Positions 1 through 9,440 of a stretch of DNA of 64,000 bases are shown here, one piece after another. The stretch's first letter is position 1. Every line of letters starts with the position of its first letter. The notes beneath the pieces were generated by a model. It was given only the letters and a program-made list of their open reading frames with translations, had not been told where the DNA came from and made no database searches. Where the stretch lies: positions 1 to 64,000 of the forward strand of contig NZ_CALCDX010000215.1 in NCBI RefSeq assembly GCF_937900395.1, written 5' to 3'. The position numbers and the translations under genes are program-made. This stretch comes from an uncultured Caulobacter sp. (GTDB lineage Bacteria > Pseudomonadota > Alphaproteobacteria > Caulobacterales > Caulobacteraceae).

Positions 1-677
1 GCATGGAGGTGTTCGGTTGCGGCTTCGTCCAGCAGTACGGCATGACCGAGACGACGGGCACGGTGGTCTATCTGCCGCCCGAGGACCACGACCCGGCCGG
101 CAATAAGCGCATGCGCGCGGCCGGCCTGCCGATGCCGGGCGTCGAGCTGAAGGTCATCGACGAGGCGGGAAACAGCTTGCCGCCGAACACCGTGGGCGAG
201 GTGGCGATCCGGTCGCGCTCGACCATGGCCGGCTACTGGAAGCTGGACGAGGCCACCGCGAAGACGATCGACGCCGAGGGTTGGCTGCGCACCGGCGACG
301 CCGGCTACCTGGACGAGGACGGCTATCTGTTCATCCACGACCGGGTGAAGGACATGATCATCTCGGGCGGTGAGAACATCTATCCGGCCGAGGTCGAGAG
401 CGCCGTCTACGGTCACCCGCACGTGGCCGAGGTGGCCGTGATTGGCGTGCCGGACGAGAAATGGGGCGAGGCCGTCAAGGCGGTGGTCGCCCCCAAGCCC
501 GGCGTCACGCCCGACCCTGCCGACATCATCGCCTTCGCCCGCAGCCGCATCGCGCACTTCAAGGCGCCCAAGAGCGTGGACTTCGTGGCCGCGCTGCCCA
601 GGAACGCGTCCGGCAAGATCCTTCGACGCGAGTTGAGGGCGCCGTACTGGGAGGGGCGCGAGCGGCAGGTGAATTAG
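1..677 (+). CDS. Acyl-CoA synthetase (AMP-binding), C-terminal part
   Basis: This is the C-terminal ~225 residues of an adenylate-forming fatty-acid/aromatic acid-CoA ligase; the N-terminus lies before the window. Visible family motifs, in order, are YGMTETTG (adenine-binding A5 motif), GWLRTGDAGYLDEDGY (A7 region with the ribose-binding Asp), DRVKDMIISGGENIYP (A8 hinge) and PRNASGKILRREL (A10 with the catalytic Lys). All core residues are intact, so the enzyme is expected to be active in the cytoplasm, making an acyl-CoA from acid, ATP and CoA. The exact acid cannot be read from this part. The gene ends in a palindromic intergenic repeat and converges on a galactose dehydrogenase gene. Confidence 0.9.
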   Translation, partial: MEVFGCGFVQQYGMTETTGTVVYLPPEDHDPAGNKRMRAAGLPMPGVELKVIDEAGNSLPPNTVGEVAIRSRSTMAGYWKLDEATAKTIDAEGWLRTGDAGYLDEDGYLFIHDRVKDMIISGGENIYPAEVESAVYGHPHVAEVAVIGVPDEKWGEAVKAVVAPKPGVTPDPADIIAFARSRIAHFKAPKSVDFVAALPRNASGKILRRELRAPYWEGRERQVN

Positions 678-687
678 GCGGGGTAAG

Positions 688-806
688 ATCCTCCCCCGCG
701 ATGCGGGGGAGGTGGCCCAGAGGGCCGGAGGGGGCAAGCTGGAGGCGAGCCGCGTTAGCCCCCTCAGTCGCTCCGCGACAGCTCCCCCGTATCGCGGGGG
801 AGCATC
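688..806. repeat. Composite palindromic intergenic repeat (REP-like)
   Basis: Two strong inverted repeats (691-699 with 703-711, and 781-789 with 793-802) flank an imperfect palindromic middle. The mirrored GC-rich ends give the whole 119 bp a hairpin-rich structure typical of repeats scattered through Caulobacter and sphingomonad intergenic regions. It sits between two convergent genes and could act as a bidirectional terminator. Confidence 0.6.
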
Positions 807-819
807 TTGTTTGAGCTTT

Positions 820-1743
820 CTACTCCACAAACGCCTCGACGCTCTCGCGCGTCCCGACCATGAATGCGTCGGCCACCAGCGTCAGCGGCCGCACATCCAC
901 CTCCGACCGGCCCTCGGCGATCAGGGTCGCGAAGCGGTCGTAGAGGCCGGGATATTCCCGGTTCTCGCCAACCTCGACGGTCTTGCCGTCGATGGTCAGC
1001 TCGGCGCCGCCCAGCGACAGCTTCAGCTCGCCGGCGTCGCTCCAGGCGGTGATGTCCCAGGTCTGGGGACCGGTCTGCAGGAAATCGAGATCGGCGGTGA
1101 TCGTCGCGCCCTTCAGCGTGGTCATGTCCACGTGGCCGGCGATCGGCGACTGGACGTTCTCAGGCACCTGCAGCCTGGCGTCGGTGACGAAGACCTCCTC
1201 GGGCATGATCTCGGTCAGGATCGACAGGGCGTTGATGGCCGGATCGAAGACGCCCATGCCGCCGGCCTGCCAGATCCAGGTCTGGCCCGGGTGCCAGCGG
1301 CGCACGTCCTCGCGCCATTCGATGGCGAGGGTGCGGACGGGGTTCTTGGCCATCCAGGCCTTGGCCTGGGGCACGCCGGCGGCGAAGCGGGAATGCCAGC
1401 TGGTGAACAGCACGACGCCCTGCTCGCGCGCGACGGCGGCCAGCTCGGCCACTTCGCCGACCGTCGCGCCGGGCGGCTTTTCCAGGAAGACGTGCTTGCC
1501 GGCGCGCAGGGCGGCGAGCGCGGTCTCGCGGCGCGCTTGCGGGGGCGTGCAGAGGGCGACCGCGTCCAGCGCCGGGCCTTCTGCCAGCATCTGTTCGATG
1601 TCGTGGAAGACCGGCAGGTCGCCGAGGTCCGGCTGGCTGCGGCTGGCGGCGGCGACGAGGTCGAAGCGCGGATCCGCGGCGATGGCGGGGATATGCTGGT
1701 CATGGGCGATCTTGCCCACGCCGACGAGGCCGATGCGGATCAC
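820..1743 (-). CDS. D-galactose 1-dehydrogenase (Gfo/Idh/MocA family)
   Basis: A 307-residue NAD(P)-dependent sugar dehydrogenase. The N-terminal Rossmann fold begins with GLVGVGKIAHDQHIPAI, and the Gfo/Idh/MocA signature GKHVFLEKPPGATV follows near residue 90. The stretch WREDVRRWHPGQTWIWQ and the following GVFDPAINALSI closely resemble the Pseudomonas fluorescens galactose dehydrogenase as I recall it, so I favour galactose (or the related L-arabinose) as substrate, giving the lactone at C1. A short spacer separates it from an upstream cyclophilin gene on the same strand. It could act on another aldose; the subfamily call is from motif resemblance only. Confidence 0.75.
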   Translation of the reverse strand: MIRIGLVGVGKIAHDQHIPAIAADPRFDLVAAASRSQPDLGDLPVFHDIEQMLAEGPALDAVALCTPPQARRETALAALRAGKHVFLEKPPGATVGEVAELAAVAREQGVVLFTSWHSRFAAGVPQAKAWMAKNPVRTLAIEWREDVRRWHPGQTWIWQAGGMGVFDPAINALSILTEIMPEEVFVTDARLQVPENVQSPIAGHVDMTTLKGATITADLDFLQTGPQTWDITAWSDAGELKLSLGGAELTIDGKTVEVGENREYPGLYDRFATLIAEGRSEVDVRPLTLVADAFMVGTRESVEAFVE

Positions 1744-1841
1744 GTAAGTCTCCTCCCGCGCGGATGTTCGGCGTCGGCGTTTATATTATAAATGAGCCGA
1801 CGCAAGCCGGGCGCCGCAAAAAGCGCGCCGGGCGTCGGGCC

Positions 1842-2459
1842 CTAGACCCGCTTCATGCTGAGGATCTTCACCGGAGGGTTCAGGATCTGGCCCTTCATCG
1901 ACGGCACGCTGGTCGGGCCGTCGGTGCGGCCGGCCAGGATCTTCTTCACGACATCCATGCCCTGCACGACATAGCCGAAGACCGCATAGCCCTGGGCCGC
2001 ATCGGACTTCCCCGGCTTGGCGTCGAGATAGGGTTGGGCGCTGGCGCAGATGAAGAAGTCGGCGGTGGCGGAGCCGGGCGCGTCGCGCCCCATCGAGATG
2101 GCGCCGGCCTTGTGCTTCAAGCCCGTCTTCAGCGTGCTCTCATGAGCGATCGGCGGCGCGCGGCGGGAGTAGGGCTTGGGCTGGCCCTGGATCGAGCCGG
2201 CGCCGGCCGCGCCCTTGGCCCGGTTGGCGCGGAAGAACTGGCCGCCGTCGAAGCGGTGCTTGTCGACATAATAGAGGAAGTTCGTCGCCGTGATCGGCGC
2301 CTTCTTGTCCTCCAGTTCGACGATGATGGTCCCCTTGTCGGTCTCGATCGCCACGCGCGGCTTGCCGGCGGCGAGGGCGGGCGAGGCGGCCCCGGCGAAA
2401 AGAGGAACGGCGGCTAGGGCGCCGACCAGGGCGCGACGGGCGATCTTTGAGACGGTCAT
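1842..2459 (-). CDS. Periplasmic cyclophilin-type peptidyl-prolyl isomerase
   Basis: A 205-residue cyclophilin that speeds cis-trans isomerisation of Xaa-Pro bonds. I chose the start at 2459 because a GAGGAG ribosome site precedes it and the product then begins with a clear signal peptide (basic TVSKIARRALVG followed by a hydrophobic run ending SPALAAGKP), which predicts periplasmic location. Cyclophilin core motifs follow: FDGGQFFRANR, a shortened central region, and GYAVFGYVVQGMDVVKKI. A longer frame upstream to 2585 is open but has no ribosome site. The next gene upstream is divergent. Confidence 0.88.
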   Translation of the reverse strand: MTVSKIARRALVGALAAVPLFAGAASPALAAGKPRVAIETDKGTIIVELEDKKAPITATNFLYYVDKHRFDGGQFFRANRAKGAAGAGSIQGQPKPYSRRAPPIAHESTLKTGLKHKAGAISMGRDAPGSATADFFICASAQPYLDAKPGKSDAAQGYAVFGYVVQGMDVVKKILAGRTDGPTSVPSMKGQILNPPVKILSMKRV

Positions 2460-2657
2460 GGCGGCTCCTCTTCCTCTTCCGGCGTGATGGCATATCGCGG
2501 CCGCGCCGTCATTGCGCGCGTCGCGCCTCGCATTGTGGAAACCGGTCCCAAAAAAGTGACCGCTCCCAGATTTCCTGCATCGCAAGAGTCACGTTCGCTG
2601 AGTTAGGGTCCTGCTTGACCGCGGGGAAACGCGGCGTTCAGGGAAGGGAATTCATCG

Positions 2658-4310
2658 ATGGGGGCTGACAGCCAAGCCGCGCCCAAAAAGGGCCGCGACG
2701 CGCTGGTGATCGGGGCGTCCTCGCTCGGCACCGTGTTCGAGTGGTACGACTTCTATCTCTATGGCTCGCTGGCGGTGATCATCACCGGCCATTTCTTTTC
2801 GGGCGTCAACGAGACCACCGGCTTCATCCTGGCCCTGCTGGCCTTCGCCGCCGGCTTCGCCATCCGACCGCTGGGCGCGGTGATCTTCGGACGCCTCGGC
2901 GACATCTGGGGCCGCAAGAACACCTTTCTGATCACCATGCTGCTGATGGGCGTCTCGACCTTCGTGGTCGGCCTGCTGCCTTCCTACGAGCAGATCGGCG
3001 TCGCCGCGCCGATCGCGCTGATCGTCATGCGCCTGGTGCAGGGCCTGGCGCTGGGCGGCGAGTACGGCGGGGCGGCGACCTATGTCGCCGAACACGCGCC
3101 CGAAGGCCGGCGCGGCTTCTACACCAGCTGGATTCAGACCACGGCGACCGTGGGCCTGTTCCTGTCGCTGCTGGTCATCCTGGCGACGCGCACCTGGCTG
3201 GGCGAGGACGCCTTCAAGACCTGGGGCTGGCGGATTCCGTTCCTGGTCTCGCTGCTGCTGCTGGGCGTGTCGCTGTGGATCCGCCTGAAGCTGCACGAAA
3301 GCCCGACCTTCCAGCGCATGATCTCGGAAGGGAAGGGGACCAAGAAGCCGCTGGCCGAGGCCTTCGGCCGCTGGTCGAATCTGAAGGTCGTGCTGCTGTC
3401 GCTGTTCGGCCTGACAATGGGCCAGGCGGTGGTCTGGTACAGTGGTCAGTTCTACGCTCAGTTCTTCCTGGAGAAGACGCTGAAGCTGGACGGCGCGCTG
3501 GCCAATCTGCTGATCGCCACCAGCCTGCTGATCGGTACGCCGTTCTTCGTGTTCTTTGGCTGGCTGTCCGACAAGATCGGCCGCAAGTGGATCATCATCG
3601 TCGGCTGCGTGCTGGCGGCGGCGACCTATTTCCCGATCTTCAAGGCCATCACGACCTACGCCAATCCGGTGCTGGCCCAGGCCGAGGCTTCGGCCCCGAT
3701 CGTCGTCAACGCCGATCCGGCCACCTGCGCCTTCCAGTTCGATCCCGTCGGCAAGGCCAAGTTCAATACGCCCTGCGACGTGGCCAAGGCCTATCTCGCC
3801 AAGGCGGGCGTGACCTACACGTCGCAGGACATCCCGGCCGGCGCGCCGACCACCGTCCAGGTCGGCGGAGTCAGCCTGTCGGGCTTCGATCCCAAGGGCG
3901 CCACGGGCAAGGCCTTCGCCGACGCGCGCAAAGCCTGGGAGGCCGATCTCGGCGCTCAGTTGAAGGCCGCCGGCTATCCGGCCAAGGCCGATCCGGCGCT
4001 GGTTAACAAGCCCGTCGTCATCGGCCTGCTGGCGATCCTGGTGATCTATGTGACCATGGTCTACGGCCCGATCGCGGCCATGCTGGTCGAGATGTTCCCG
4101 ACGCGGATCCGCTACACGGCGATGTCGCTGCCCTACCATATCGGCAACGGCTGGTTCGGCGGCTTCCTGCCGACCACGGCCTTTGCGATCGTGGCGGCGA
4201 CCGGGGATATCTACTCCGGCCTCTGGTATCCGGTGATCATCGCCACGGTGACCGCCGTTATCGGGGGTCTCTTCCTGAAGGATACGCGGCACAATCCGAT
4301 CGAGGATTAG
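2658..4310 (+). CDS. MFS transporter, MHS (ProP/KgtP-like) family, with large periplasmic insertion
   Basis: A 550-residue major facilitator. The N-terminal half has the metabolite:H+ symporter features: SSLGTVFEWYDFYLYGSLA in helix 1, GRLGDIWGRKNTF in the loop between helices 2 and 3, and GLALGGEYGGAATYVAE in helix 4. Typical MHS members have about 430 residues; the extra length is a hydrophilic segment of about 110 residues (roughly 335-450) between two C-terminal helices, rich in Ala, Asp and Lys and with two cysteines (TCAFQF, TPCDVA) that could form a disulfide if the segment is periplasmic. The substrate is unknown; the family carries organic acids and osmolytes. A stem-loop follows the stop codon. 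Confidence 0.85.
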   Translation: MGADSQAAPKKGRDALVIGASSLGTVFEWYDFYLYGSLAVIITGHFFSGVNETTGFILALLAFAAGFAIRPLGAVIFGRLGDIWGRKNTFLITMLLMGVSTFVVGLLPSYEQIGVAAPIALIVMRLVQGLALGGEYGGAATYVAEHAPEGRRGFYTSWIQTTATVGLFLSLLVILATRTWLGEDAFKTWGWRIPFLVSLLLLGVSLWIRLKLHESPTFQRMISEGKGTKKPLAEAFGRWSNLKVVLLSLFGLTMGQAVVWYSGQFYAQFFLEKTLKLDGALANLLIATSLLIGTPFFVFFGWLSDKIGRKWIIIVGCVLAAATYFPIFKAITTYANPVLAQAEASAPIVVNADPATCAFQFDPVGKAKFNTPCDVAKAYLAKAGVTYTSQDIPAGAPTTVQVGGVSLSGFDPKGATGKAFADARKAWEADLGAQLKAAGYPAKADPALVNKPVVIGLLAILVIYVTMVYGPIAAMLVEMFPTRIRYTAMSLPYHIGNGWFGGFLPTTAFAIVAATGDIYSGLWYPVIIATVTAVIGGLFLKDTRHNPIED

Positions 4311-4324
4311 GCGCCGCGCCGAAA

Positions 4325-4356
4325 GCAACCCGGCGGCGACGCTGTCGCCGGGTTGC
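4325..4356 (+). terminator. Stem-loop after the MHS transporter gene
   Basis: A GC-rich inverted repeat (gcaacccggc pairing with gccgggttgc around a short loop) lies just after the transporter stop and before the sigma-factor ribosome site. There is no long T run, so termination may need Rho. Confidence 0.55.
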
Positions 4357-4400
4357 CATTCCGTCCCCGATCGGCTTGCTTGTCGCCGAGGGGAGCGTTG

Positions 4401-4991
4401 ATGGCGCAAGAAGATGAAGACAGGCGCGCCTGGTTTCGGCGGGCGATCCTGCCGCTGGAGCCGGATCTGCTGGCCTATGCTCGCCGGTTCTGCCGGGACG
4501 GGCAGACCGATCCGGAAGACCTGGTCCACGAGACGTTCGCGCGGGCGATCGCCTGCAAGACCTGGCGCGAGATCAACAACCCGGGCGCTTTCGCCACCCG
4601 CATCCTCCGAAACTGCGCCCTCGACACCCTCCGTCGTCGGAAGGTGCTGACGATCACGGCCGTCGCCGACTTCGAACGCATCGATCCGATCGACGAGGCG
4701 CCGGGCGCGCACTCGATCGTCGAATCGCGTCAGGAGCTTCGCGCGCTCGCCGACGCCATCGCCGAACTTCCGACGCAATGTCGACGCGTCTTCACGTTGA
4801 GAAAAGTGTACAGCCTCTCGCCGGACGAGATAGCGGTTCGGCTGGGCCTGTCCGTCTCTACTGTTGAGAAGCACCTGGTGAAGGGGCTTCGCTACTGTTC
4901 CGAGAAGCTGGGACGGCGTAACGAACGAAAGATCAAGGTCGACGAAGGGCGCTCATGGAGCGGGAAACGGGATCACGACGCGAAGCGGTAA
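4401..4991 (+). CDS. FecI-like ECF RNA polymerase sigma factor
   Basis: A 196-residue extracytoplasmic-function sigma factor. Region 2 covers about residues 15-85 (LLAYARRFCRDGQTDPEDLVHETFARA, then the DNA-melting segment); region 4 covers about 120-180 with the helix-turn-helix SPDEIAVRLGLSVSTVEKHL. The start at 4401 follows a GAGGGGAG ribosome site. The end overlaps the next gene, a FecR-type regulator, by 37 bases, so the two are translationally coupled. By analogy with FecI/FecR/FecA, it should direct RNA polymerase to the promoter of the downstream TonB receptor when that receptor signals that it is occupied. Confidence 0.93.
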   Translation: MAQEDEDRRAWFRRAILPLEPDLLAYARRFCRDGQTDPEDLVHETFARAIACKTWREINNPGAFATRILRNCALDTLRRRKVLTITAVADFERIDPIDEAPGAHSIVESRQELRALADAIAELPTQCRRVFTLRKVYSLSPDEIAVRLGLSVSTVEKHLVKGLRYCSEKLGRRNERKIKVDEGRSWSGKRDHDAKR

Positions 4992-5950
4992 GGCAGGCCG
5001 CCGCCCTCTGGGTGGTGCGGCTTGACGATCCTTCGTGCTCTGACGCCGACCGCGCCGCCTTCGAGGCCTGGCGCGGCGAAAGCTTCGAGCACGAGGCCGC
5101 CTACGAGCGCGAAGCCGCCGCCTGGGCTCGGCTGGACCGCGTGCGCGCGCTCCGGCCAGGCCTGGAAAGCCCTGACGCCGATCTGCTGGCGCCGACGTCC
5201 AAGCCTCGTCTGCCGGCCTTGGCGCGGTCGCCCTGGGCGCGCGGGATGGCCGCGGCGGCGGCGATGGCGCTGGTCGTGGCCGGAAGCCTGTCTTTCGGAA
5301 CCTCGACCGCCTACGCCACCGCGATCGGCGAGCGTCGGGTCGTCGTGCTGGGCGACAACAGCCGCATCGAGCTGAACACCAACAGCAAGGTTGTGGTGCG
5401 CTTCAAGCGGGGCGTGCGAGAGGTCAAGCTGGTCAAGGGCGAGGCCTTGTTCGACGCGGCGCCCGGCGCGCAGCCCTTGGTGGTCAAGGCCGCCGACGCG
5501 GTGATCGCCGCCGACGGCTCGGCCGAAGTGGTGGTGCGTCTTCGTTCGGACGGCGCGGCGGTGACCGTCAAGAAGGGCGCGGTCGATGTCGATCCGGTTC
5601 GCGACGAGTCGAAGGACGACATGCGCCTGAAGGCCGGCGTGGTGGCGATCTACGATTCGCGCGGCTCGCGGTCCCGCGCGGTGTCCAACGCCGAGATCGA
5701 TCGCAGCCTGGCCTGGCGCCAAGGGGCGATCGCGCTGAACGGACAGTCCCTGGCGCAGGCGGCCGCCGAGTTCAACCGCTACAACCATCGTCAGATCCGC
5801 ATCGCGGACCCGTCGATCGCGGACCTGCGCCTGGCCGGCTATTTCCAAACGACCGAACCCACCAGTTTCGTCTCGGCGGTGACCAGCGCCTTCCCGGTGC
5901 GCGCCTCCGAAAGCGCGGACGGCGCGATCCGCCTGTCGCGGCGCAGCTAG
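4955..5950 (+). CDS. FecR-family transmembrane anti-sigma/sigma regulator
   Basis: A 331-residue inner-membrane sigma regulator. The N-terminal DUF4880 segment (residues about 5-55, AALWVVRLDDPSCSDADR) is cytoplasmic and should bind the sigma factor. One transmembrane helix lies near residues 92-112 (GMAAAAAMALVVAGSLSFG). The periplasmic FecR domain follows (about 120-215, RRVVVLGDNSRIELNTNSKV), then a C-terminal DUF4974/STN-like fold (about 255-325) that should contact the receptor's signalling domain. The start overlaps the sigma gene. It is expected to pass the receptor-occupied signal across the inner membrane. Confidence 0.92.
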   Translation: MERETGSRREAVRQAAALWVVRLDDPSCSDADRAAFEAWRGESFEHEAAYEREAAAWARLDRVRALRPGLESPDADLLAPTSKPRLPALARSPWARGMAAAAAMALVVAGSLSFGTSTAYATAIGERRVVVLGDNSRIELNTNSKVVVRFKRGVREVKLVKGEALFDAAPGAQPLVVKAADAVIAADGSAEVVVRLRSDGAAVTVKKGAVDVDPVRDESKDDMRLKAGVVAIYDSRGSRSRAVSNAEIDRSLAWRQGAIALNGQSLAQAAAEFNRYNHRQIRIADPSIADLRLAGYFQTTEPTSFVSAVTSAFPVRASESADGAIRLSRRS

Positions 5951-6078
5951 GCGCCTAACCCGAAGCGCCGCTCAAAAAAGTTCCATCGCGACTGGCGGAA
6001 ACGCGAGGCTATACCGTCGATCCCGAGAAGACGCTCTCCCGTCGGGGCTGGAGGCGTCGAGAGGGATTAATAAAAACA

Positions 6079-9000
6079 ATGTCTAACGACACGCGTCGCC
6101 GCACGGTTCGTGGCTTCCTGATGGCGTCCGCCGCCGTCCTGGTTCTGGCCGGTCCGGCCCTGGCCCAAGAGGCCCGCCACACCTTCAACATTCCAGCTGG
6201 CGACGCGGTGACCGCGCTGCAGGCCTTCGCTCAGCAGTCGGGCAAGCAGGTGCTGTTCCCGTTCGAGGCGGCGACCGGCAAGCGCACGCCGGCCGTGGCC
6301 GGCGACATCGCCGACGCCGAGGCGCTGGCGCGCCTGGCCAAGGCCGCCGGTCTGGTCGTCCAATCCGACGACGGCAAGACCATCACCCTGCGTCCGGCCC
6401 CGGCCGAACTCCCCCAGTCCGCGGGCGCGGGGGCCGGCGCGACGACTGACGAGGCCCAGATGGTCGAAGCCGTCGTGGTCGTCGGCTCGCAGATCGAAGG
6501 CGCGAAGACGACGGGCGCCTTGCCGGTGACGGTGGTCGGCGAGAAGGAAATCATCGCCACGGGCGCCGTGTCCGGCGACGAACTGTTCCGTTCGATCCCG
6601 CAGGCTGGCGACGTGCAGTTCCAGGAAGCCCGCACCACCGGGAACCTGAACGACGCGCGCGGCGACGTCTCGTCCCTGAACCTGCGGAGCCTCGGCACCG
6701 GCAACACCCTGGCCCTGCTGAACGGCCGTCGCGCTGTGCTGGCGCCGGGCACCCAGACCGAGAACCTGGTGCCGGTGCAGACCGTCAACACCAACGCCTT
6801 CCCGGTCGCCGGGGTTAAGCGCGTGGAGGTCCTGCTGGACGGCGCGGCCGCGATCTACGGCACGGACGCCGTGGCGGGCGTGGTCAATACGGTGATCGAC
6901 ACCAAGTTCCAGGGCCTGCGCGTCGAGGCCCAGGTTGGCGGCTCGGAAGGCACCGGCTATCGCGAAGGGACCTTCAACGTGAAGGCCGGCACCCGTCTCG
7001 AGGACGGCACCCGCCTGACCTTCTTCGGCTCCTACACCGGCCACAGCCGCCTGATGGCCAGTGAGCGCGACTACGCGGCCAGCGAGGATCACCGCGCCGC
7101 CATGGCCGGCACGGCCTGGGCCAACGACACCGCGTTCGACAATCGCTCGACCTCAAGCCCGTGGGGCGCCTTCACCCTGATCCCGTCCTCGACGGCGCCG
7201 CGCCAGAACAACGTGGCGCTGACGACCTCGGGCGTGTTCCATATCGAGCCGATCAGCAATACCGCTGCGGGCTGCTCGTCCGCGACCCTGCCCGGCGGCA
7301 TCTGCATCAAGTCCGGCACGATCACTGGCGCGGCCGACCGCCCGCTGCGTTACGACGAGAACCCGCAGCGCTCGCTGAAGGGCGGGCTGGAGCGGACCAA
7401 CCTATTCTCGACGGTCGAGCACGACTTCGGCGACATCACCGCCTATGGCGAAGCGGGCTACTATCACGCCCTGTTCACCGGCAATCGCGAGCAGTCCGCG
7501 CCGCTCAGCACCGCCCCGATCAGCATCGCCGCCAACGCCTACTGGAACCCCTTCGGTCCGACGACCCTCGCGAATGGCGCGGTCAATCCGAACCGTCTGA
7601 CGGGCCTGACCGGCGTGGCTGCGTCGGGCGTGGCGATGAACATCACCAACTACCGCCCGGTCGACGCCGGCGGCCGCACCTACACGGTCACCGACGACAG
7701 CATCCGCCTGCTGGGTGGCCTGAAGGGTTCGTGGAACGGCTGGAAGTGGGACAGCGCGCTGCTCTACTCCGAAGCTCGCACCAAGGACATGACGCACAAC
7801 GCGATCAGCAATACGGCCTTCCAGGCGGCGCTGAACCGCACCGACGCCTCGGCCTATAACCCGTTCAACGGCGGCTCGACGACCAACTATTCGGGCGCGG
7901 ACGCCACGCCCAACAGCCAGGACACCATCAATTCGTTCTTGATCAACGTCTATCGGATCAGCAAGACCTCGCTGGCCCTGGGCGACTTCAAGGTGTCGAA
8001 GAGGGATCTCTTCCAGCTGCCCGGCGGCGACGTCGGCTTCGCGGCCGGGGTCGAGGTTCGCCGCGAGACCTATGACGACGATCGCGACGACCGTCTGGAC
8101 GGCACGATCAAGTACACCAACAGCGTCACCGGCGTGACCTATGGCACCGACGTCATGGGCGCTTCCGGCTCGCCGGACGTCTCGGCCCATCGCACGATCG
8201 CCTCGGCCTTCTTCGAGCTGGCGGTGCCGGTCATCTCGCCCGAGATGAACATCCCGTTCGTCGAGGAAGTCAGCCTGCAGATCGCCGCCCGCGACGAGCA
8301 CTATTCGGACTTCGGCAACGTGCTGAAGCCGAAGGGCGCGATCCTGTGGAAGGTCGGCCAGGGCCTGTCGCTGCGCGGCTCGGTCTCGCAGAGCTTCCGC
8401 GCGCCGAACCTGCCGCAGTTCTACAGCGAGGGCGCCTCGGTCTCGAACACCCGCACCGATTGGGCCTTCTGCCGGATCAATACGCCCAACGCGACCACCT
8501 GCTCCAGCGCCAGCACCATCGAGGTCCGCAGCGGCAATCAGAACCTGAAGCCGGAAGAGGCCGACAACGCCAGCGTCGGCTTCGTCTATCAGCCGCGCTT
8601 CATCCCGGCTGAATATGGCAGGCTGACCCTTACCACCGACTTCTGGTCGATCCGCGAGAAGGGGGTCATCGGCATTCTGGGCGGCGGCAACCAGATCGCG
8701 CTGGACTGGCTGCTGCGTCAGCAGGGCTCGTCCAACCCGAACGTCGTCCGCGACGCGCCGGTGGGGACGAATACGGTGGGCGCGATCGCCCAGATCAACG
8801 ACGTCTATACGAACCTGCAGCCGCGCGTGGTGAAGGGCGTCGACTTCTCGCTGGCCTATGATCTGGACGACACCCCCTGGGGCGACTTCGGCCTGAACGT
8901 CAACGTCGCCAAGCTGCTGCAGTACGACCAGTCGCCCGGCGCGACCGAGGTGCTGCTGCAACAGGCTGTCGCCGCCGGCAAGCTGCCGGGCGTGACGGTC

Positions 9001-9363
9001 ACCAGCGCCGGCAACCAGATCGGCATGGGCGGCGCGCCGGAGTTCCGGGGCAGCGCCAGCATGAGCTGGCGCAAGGGCGGCTGGGGCGCCGGCGCCTTCG
9101 TCAACTATGTGAGCGAGGTCTACGACACCGGCTCGACCCTGACCGGCGGCGAATACTACCAGATGCCGTCCTGGACCACGGTCAGCCTGTACGGCCAGTA
9201 CGCGTTCAAGCAAGGCCGCTTCGACGGCTCCACGGTCCGCGTCGGCGTCCGCAACGTCGGCGACAAGGCCCCGCCGATCTCGTCGACCAACTTCGGCTAC
9301 TACGGCGCGCTGTACAACGCGACCGGCCGCTACTGGTACATGAACGTTTCCAAGCGGTTCTAA
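6079..9363 (+). CDS. FecA-like TonB-dependent receptor with N-terminal signalling (STN) domain
   Basis: A 1094-residue outer-membrane active transporter. It has a signal peptide (residues 1-29, ending PALAQ), then a secretin/TonB short N-terminal domain (about 33-110, FNIPAGDAVTALQAFAQQSG) that marks it as a transducer able to signal to the FecR protein encoded just upstream. The plug domain spans roughly 130-270 and a 22-strand barrel follows, ending in Phe (SKRF) as the BAM machinery prefers. The upstream sigma and FecR genes and the downstream gamma-glutamyltransferase suggest that its ligand carries a gamma-glutamyl group or is iron-linked. The ligand itself is not shown by the sequence. 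Confidence 0.93.
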   Translation: MSNDTRRRTVRGFLMASAAVLVLAGPALAQEARHTFNIPAGDAVTALQAFAQQSGKQVLFPFEAATGKRTPAVAGDIADAEALARLAKAAGLVVQSDDGKTITLRPAPAELPQSAGAGAGATTDEAQMVEAVVVVGSQIEGAKTTGALPVTVVGEKEIIATGAVSGDELFRSIPQAGDVQFQEARTTGNLNDARGDVSSLNLRSLGTGNTLALLNGRRAVLAPGTQTENLVPVQTVNTNAFPVAGVKRVEVLLDGAAAIYGTDAVAGVVNTVIDTKFQGLRVEAQVGGSEGTGYREGTFNVKAGTRLEDGTRLTFFGSYTGHSRLMASERDYAASEDHRAAMAGTAWANDTAFDNRSTSSPWGAFTLIPSSTAPRQNNVALTTSGVFHIEPISNTAAGCSSATLPGGICIKSGTITGAADRPLRYDENPQRSLKGGLERTNLFSTVEHDFGDITAYGEAGYYHALFTGNREQSAPLSTAPISIAANAYWNPFGPTTLANGAVNPNRLTGLTGVAASGVAMNITNYRPVDAGGRTYTVTDDSIRLLGGLKGSWNGWKWDSALLYSEARTKDMTHNAISNTAFQAALNRTDASAYNPFNGGSTTNYSGADATPNSQDTINSFLINVYRISKTSLALGDFKVSKRDLFQLPGGDVGFAAGVEVRRETYDDDRDDRLDGTIKYTNSVTGVTYGTDVMGASGSPDVSAHRTIASAFFELAVPVISPEMNIPFVEEVSLQIAARDEHYSDFGNVLKPKGAILWKVGQGLSLRGSVSQSFRAPNLPQFYSEGASVSNTRTDWAFCRINTPNATTCSSASTIEVRSGNQNLKPEEADNASVGFVYQPRFIPAEYGRLTLTTDFWSIREKGVIGILGGGNQIALDWLLRQQGSSNPNVVRDAPVGTNTVGAIAQINDVYTNLQPRVVKGVDFSLAYDLDDTPWGDFGLNVNVAKLLQYDQSPGATEVLLQQAVAAGKLPGVTVTSAGNQIGMGGAPEFRGSASMSWRKGGWGAGAFVNYVSEVYDTGSTLTGGEYYQMPSWTTVSLYGQYAFKQGRFDGSTVRVGVRNVGDKAPPISSTNFGYYGALYNATGRYWYMNVSKRF

Positions 9364-9372
9364 GCCTTGAAG

Positions 9373-9410
9373 CGTCCGACTTCTCCGGCCTTCGCCGGAG
9401 GAGTCGGACG
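9373..9410 (+). terminator. Stem-loop between the TonB receptor and ggt genes
   Basis: A near-perfect hairpin: cgtccgac pairs with gtcggacg, extended inside by ctccgg with ccggag around a TTCG-type loop. No T run follows. It may be a partial terminator or an mRNA-end stabiliser that lowers ggt expression relative to the receptor. Confidence 0.55.
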
Positions 9411-9440
9411 TGACTGTTCGCGCGCTCGCACGAGGCCCTC

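Noticed and set aside
2652..4874. Long minus-strand frame across the MHS transporter and sigma genes
   Set aside because: It spans two well-supported genes on the other strand and encodes an Arg/Gln/Asp-rich string without domains.
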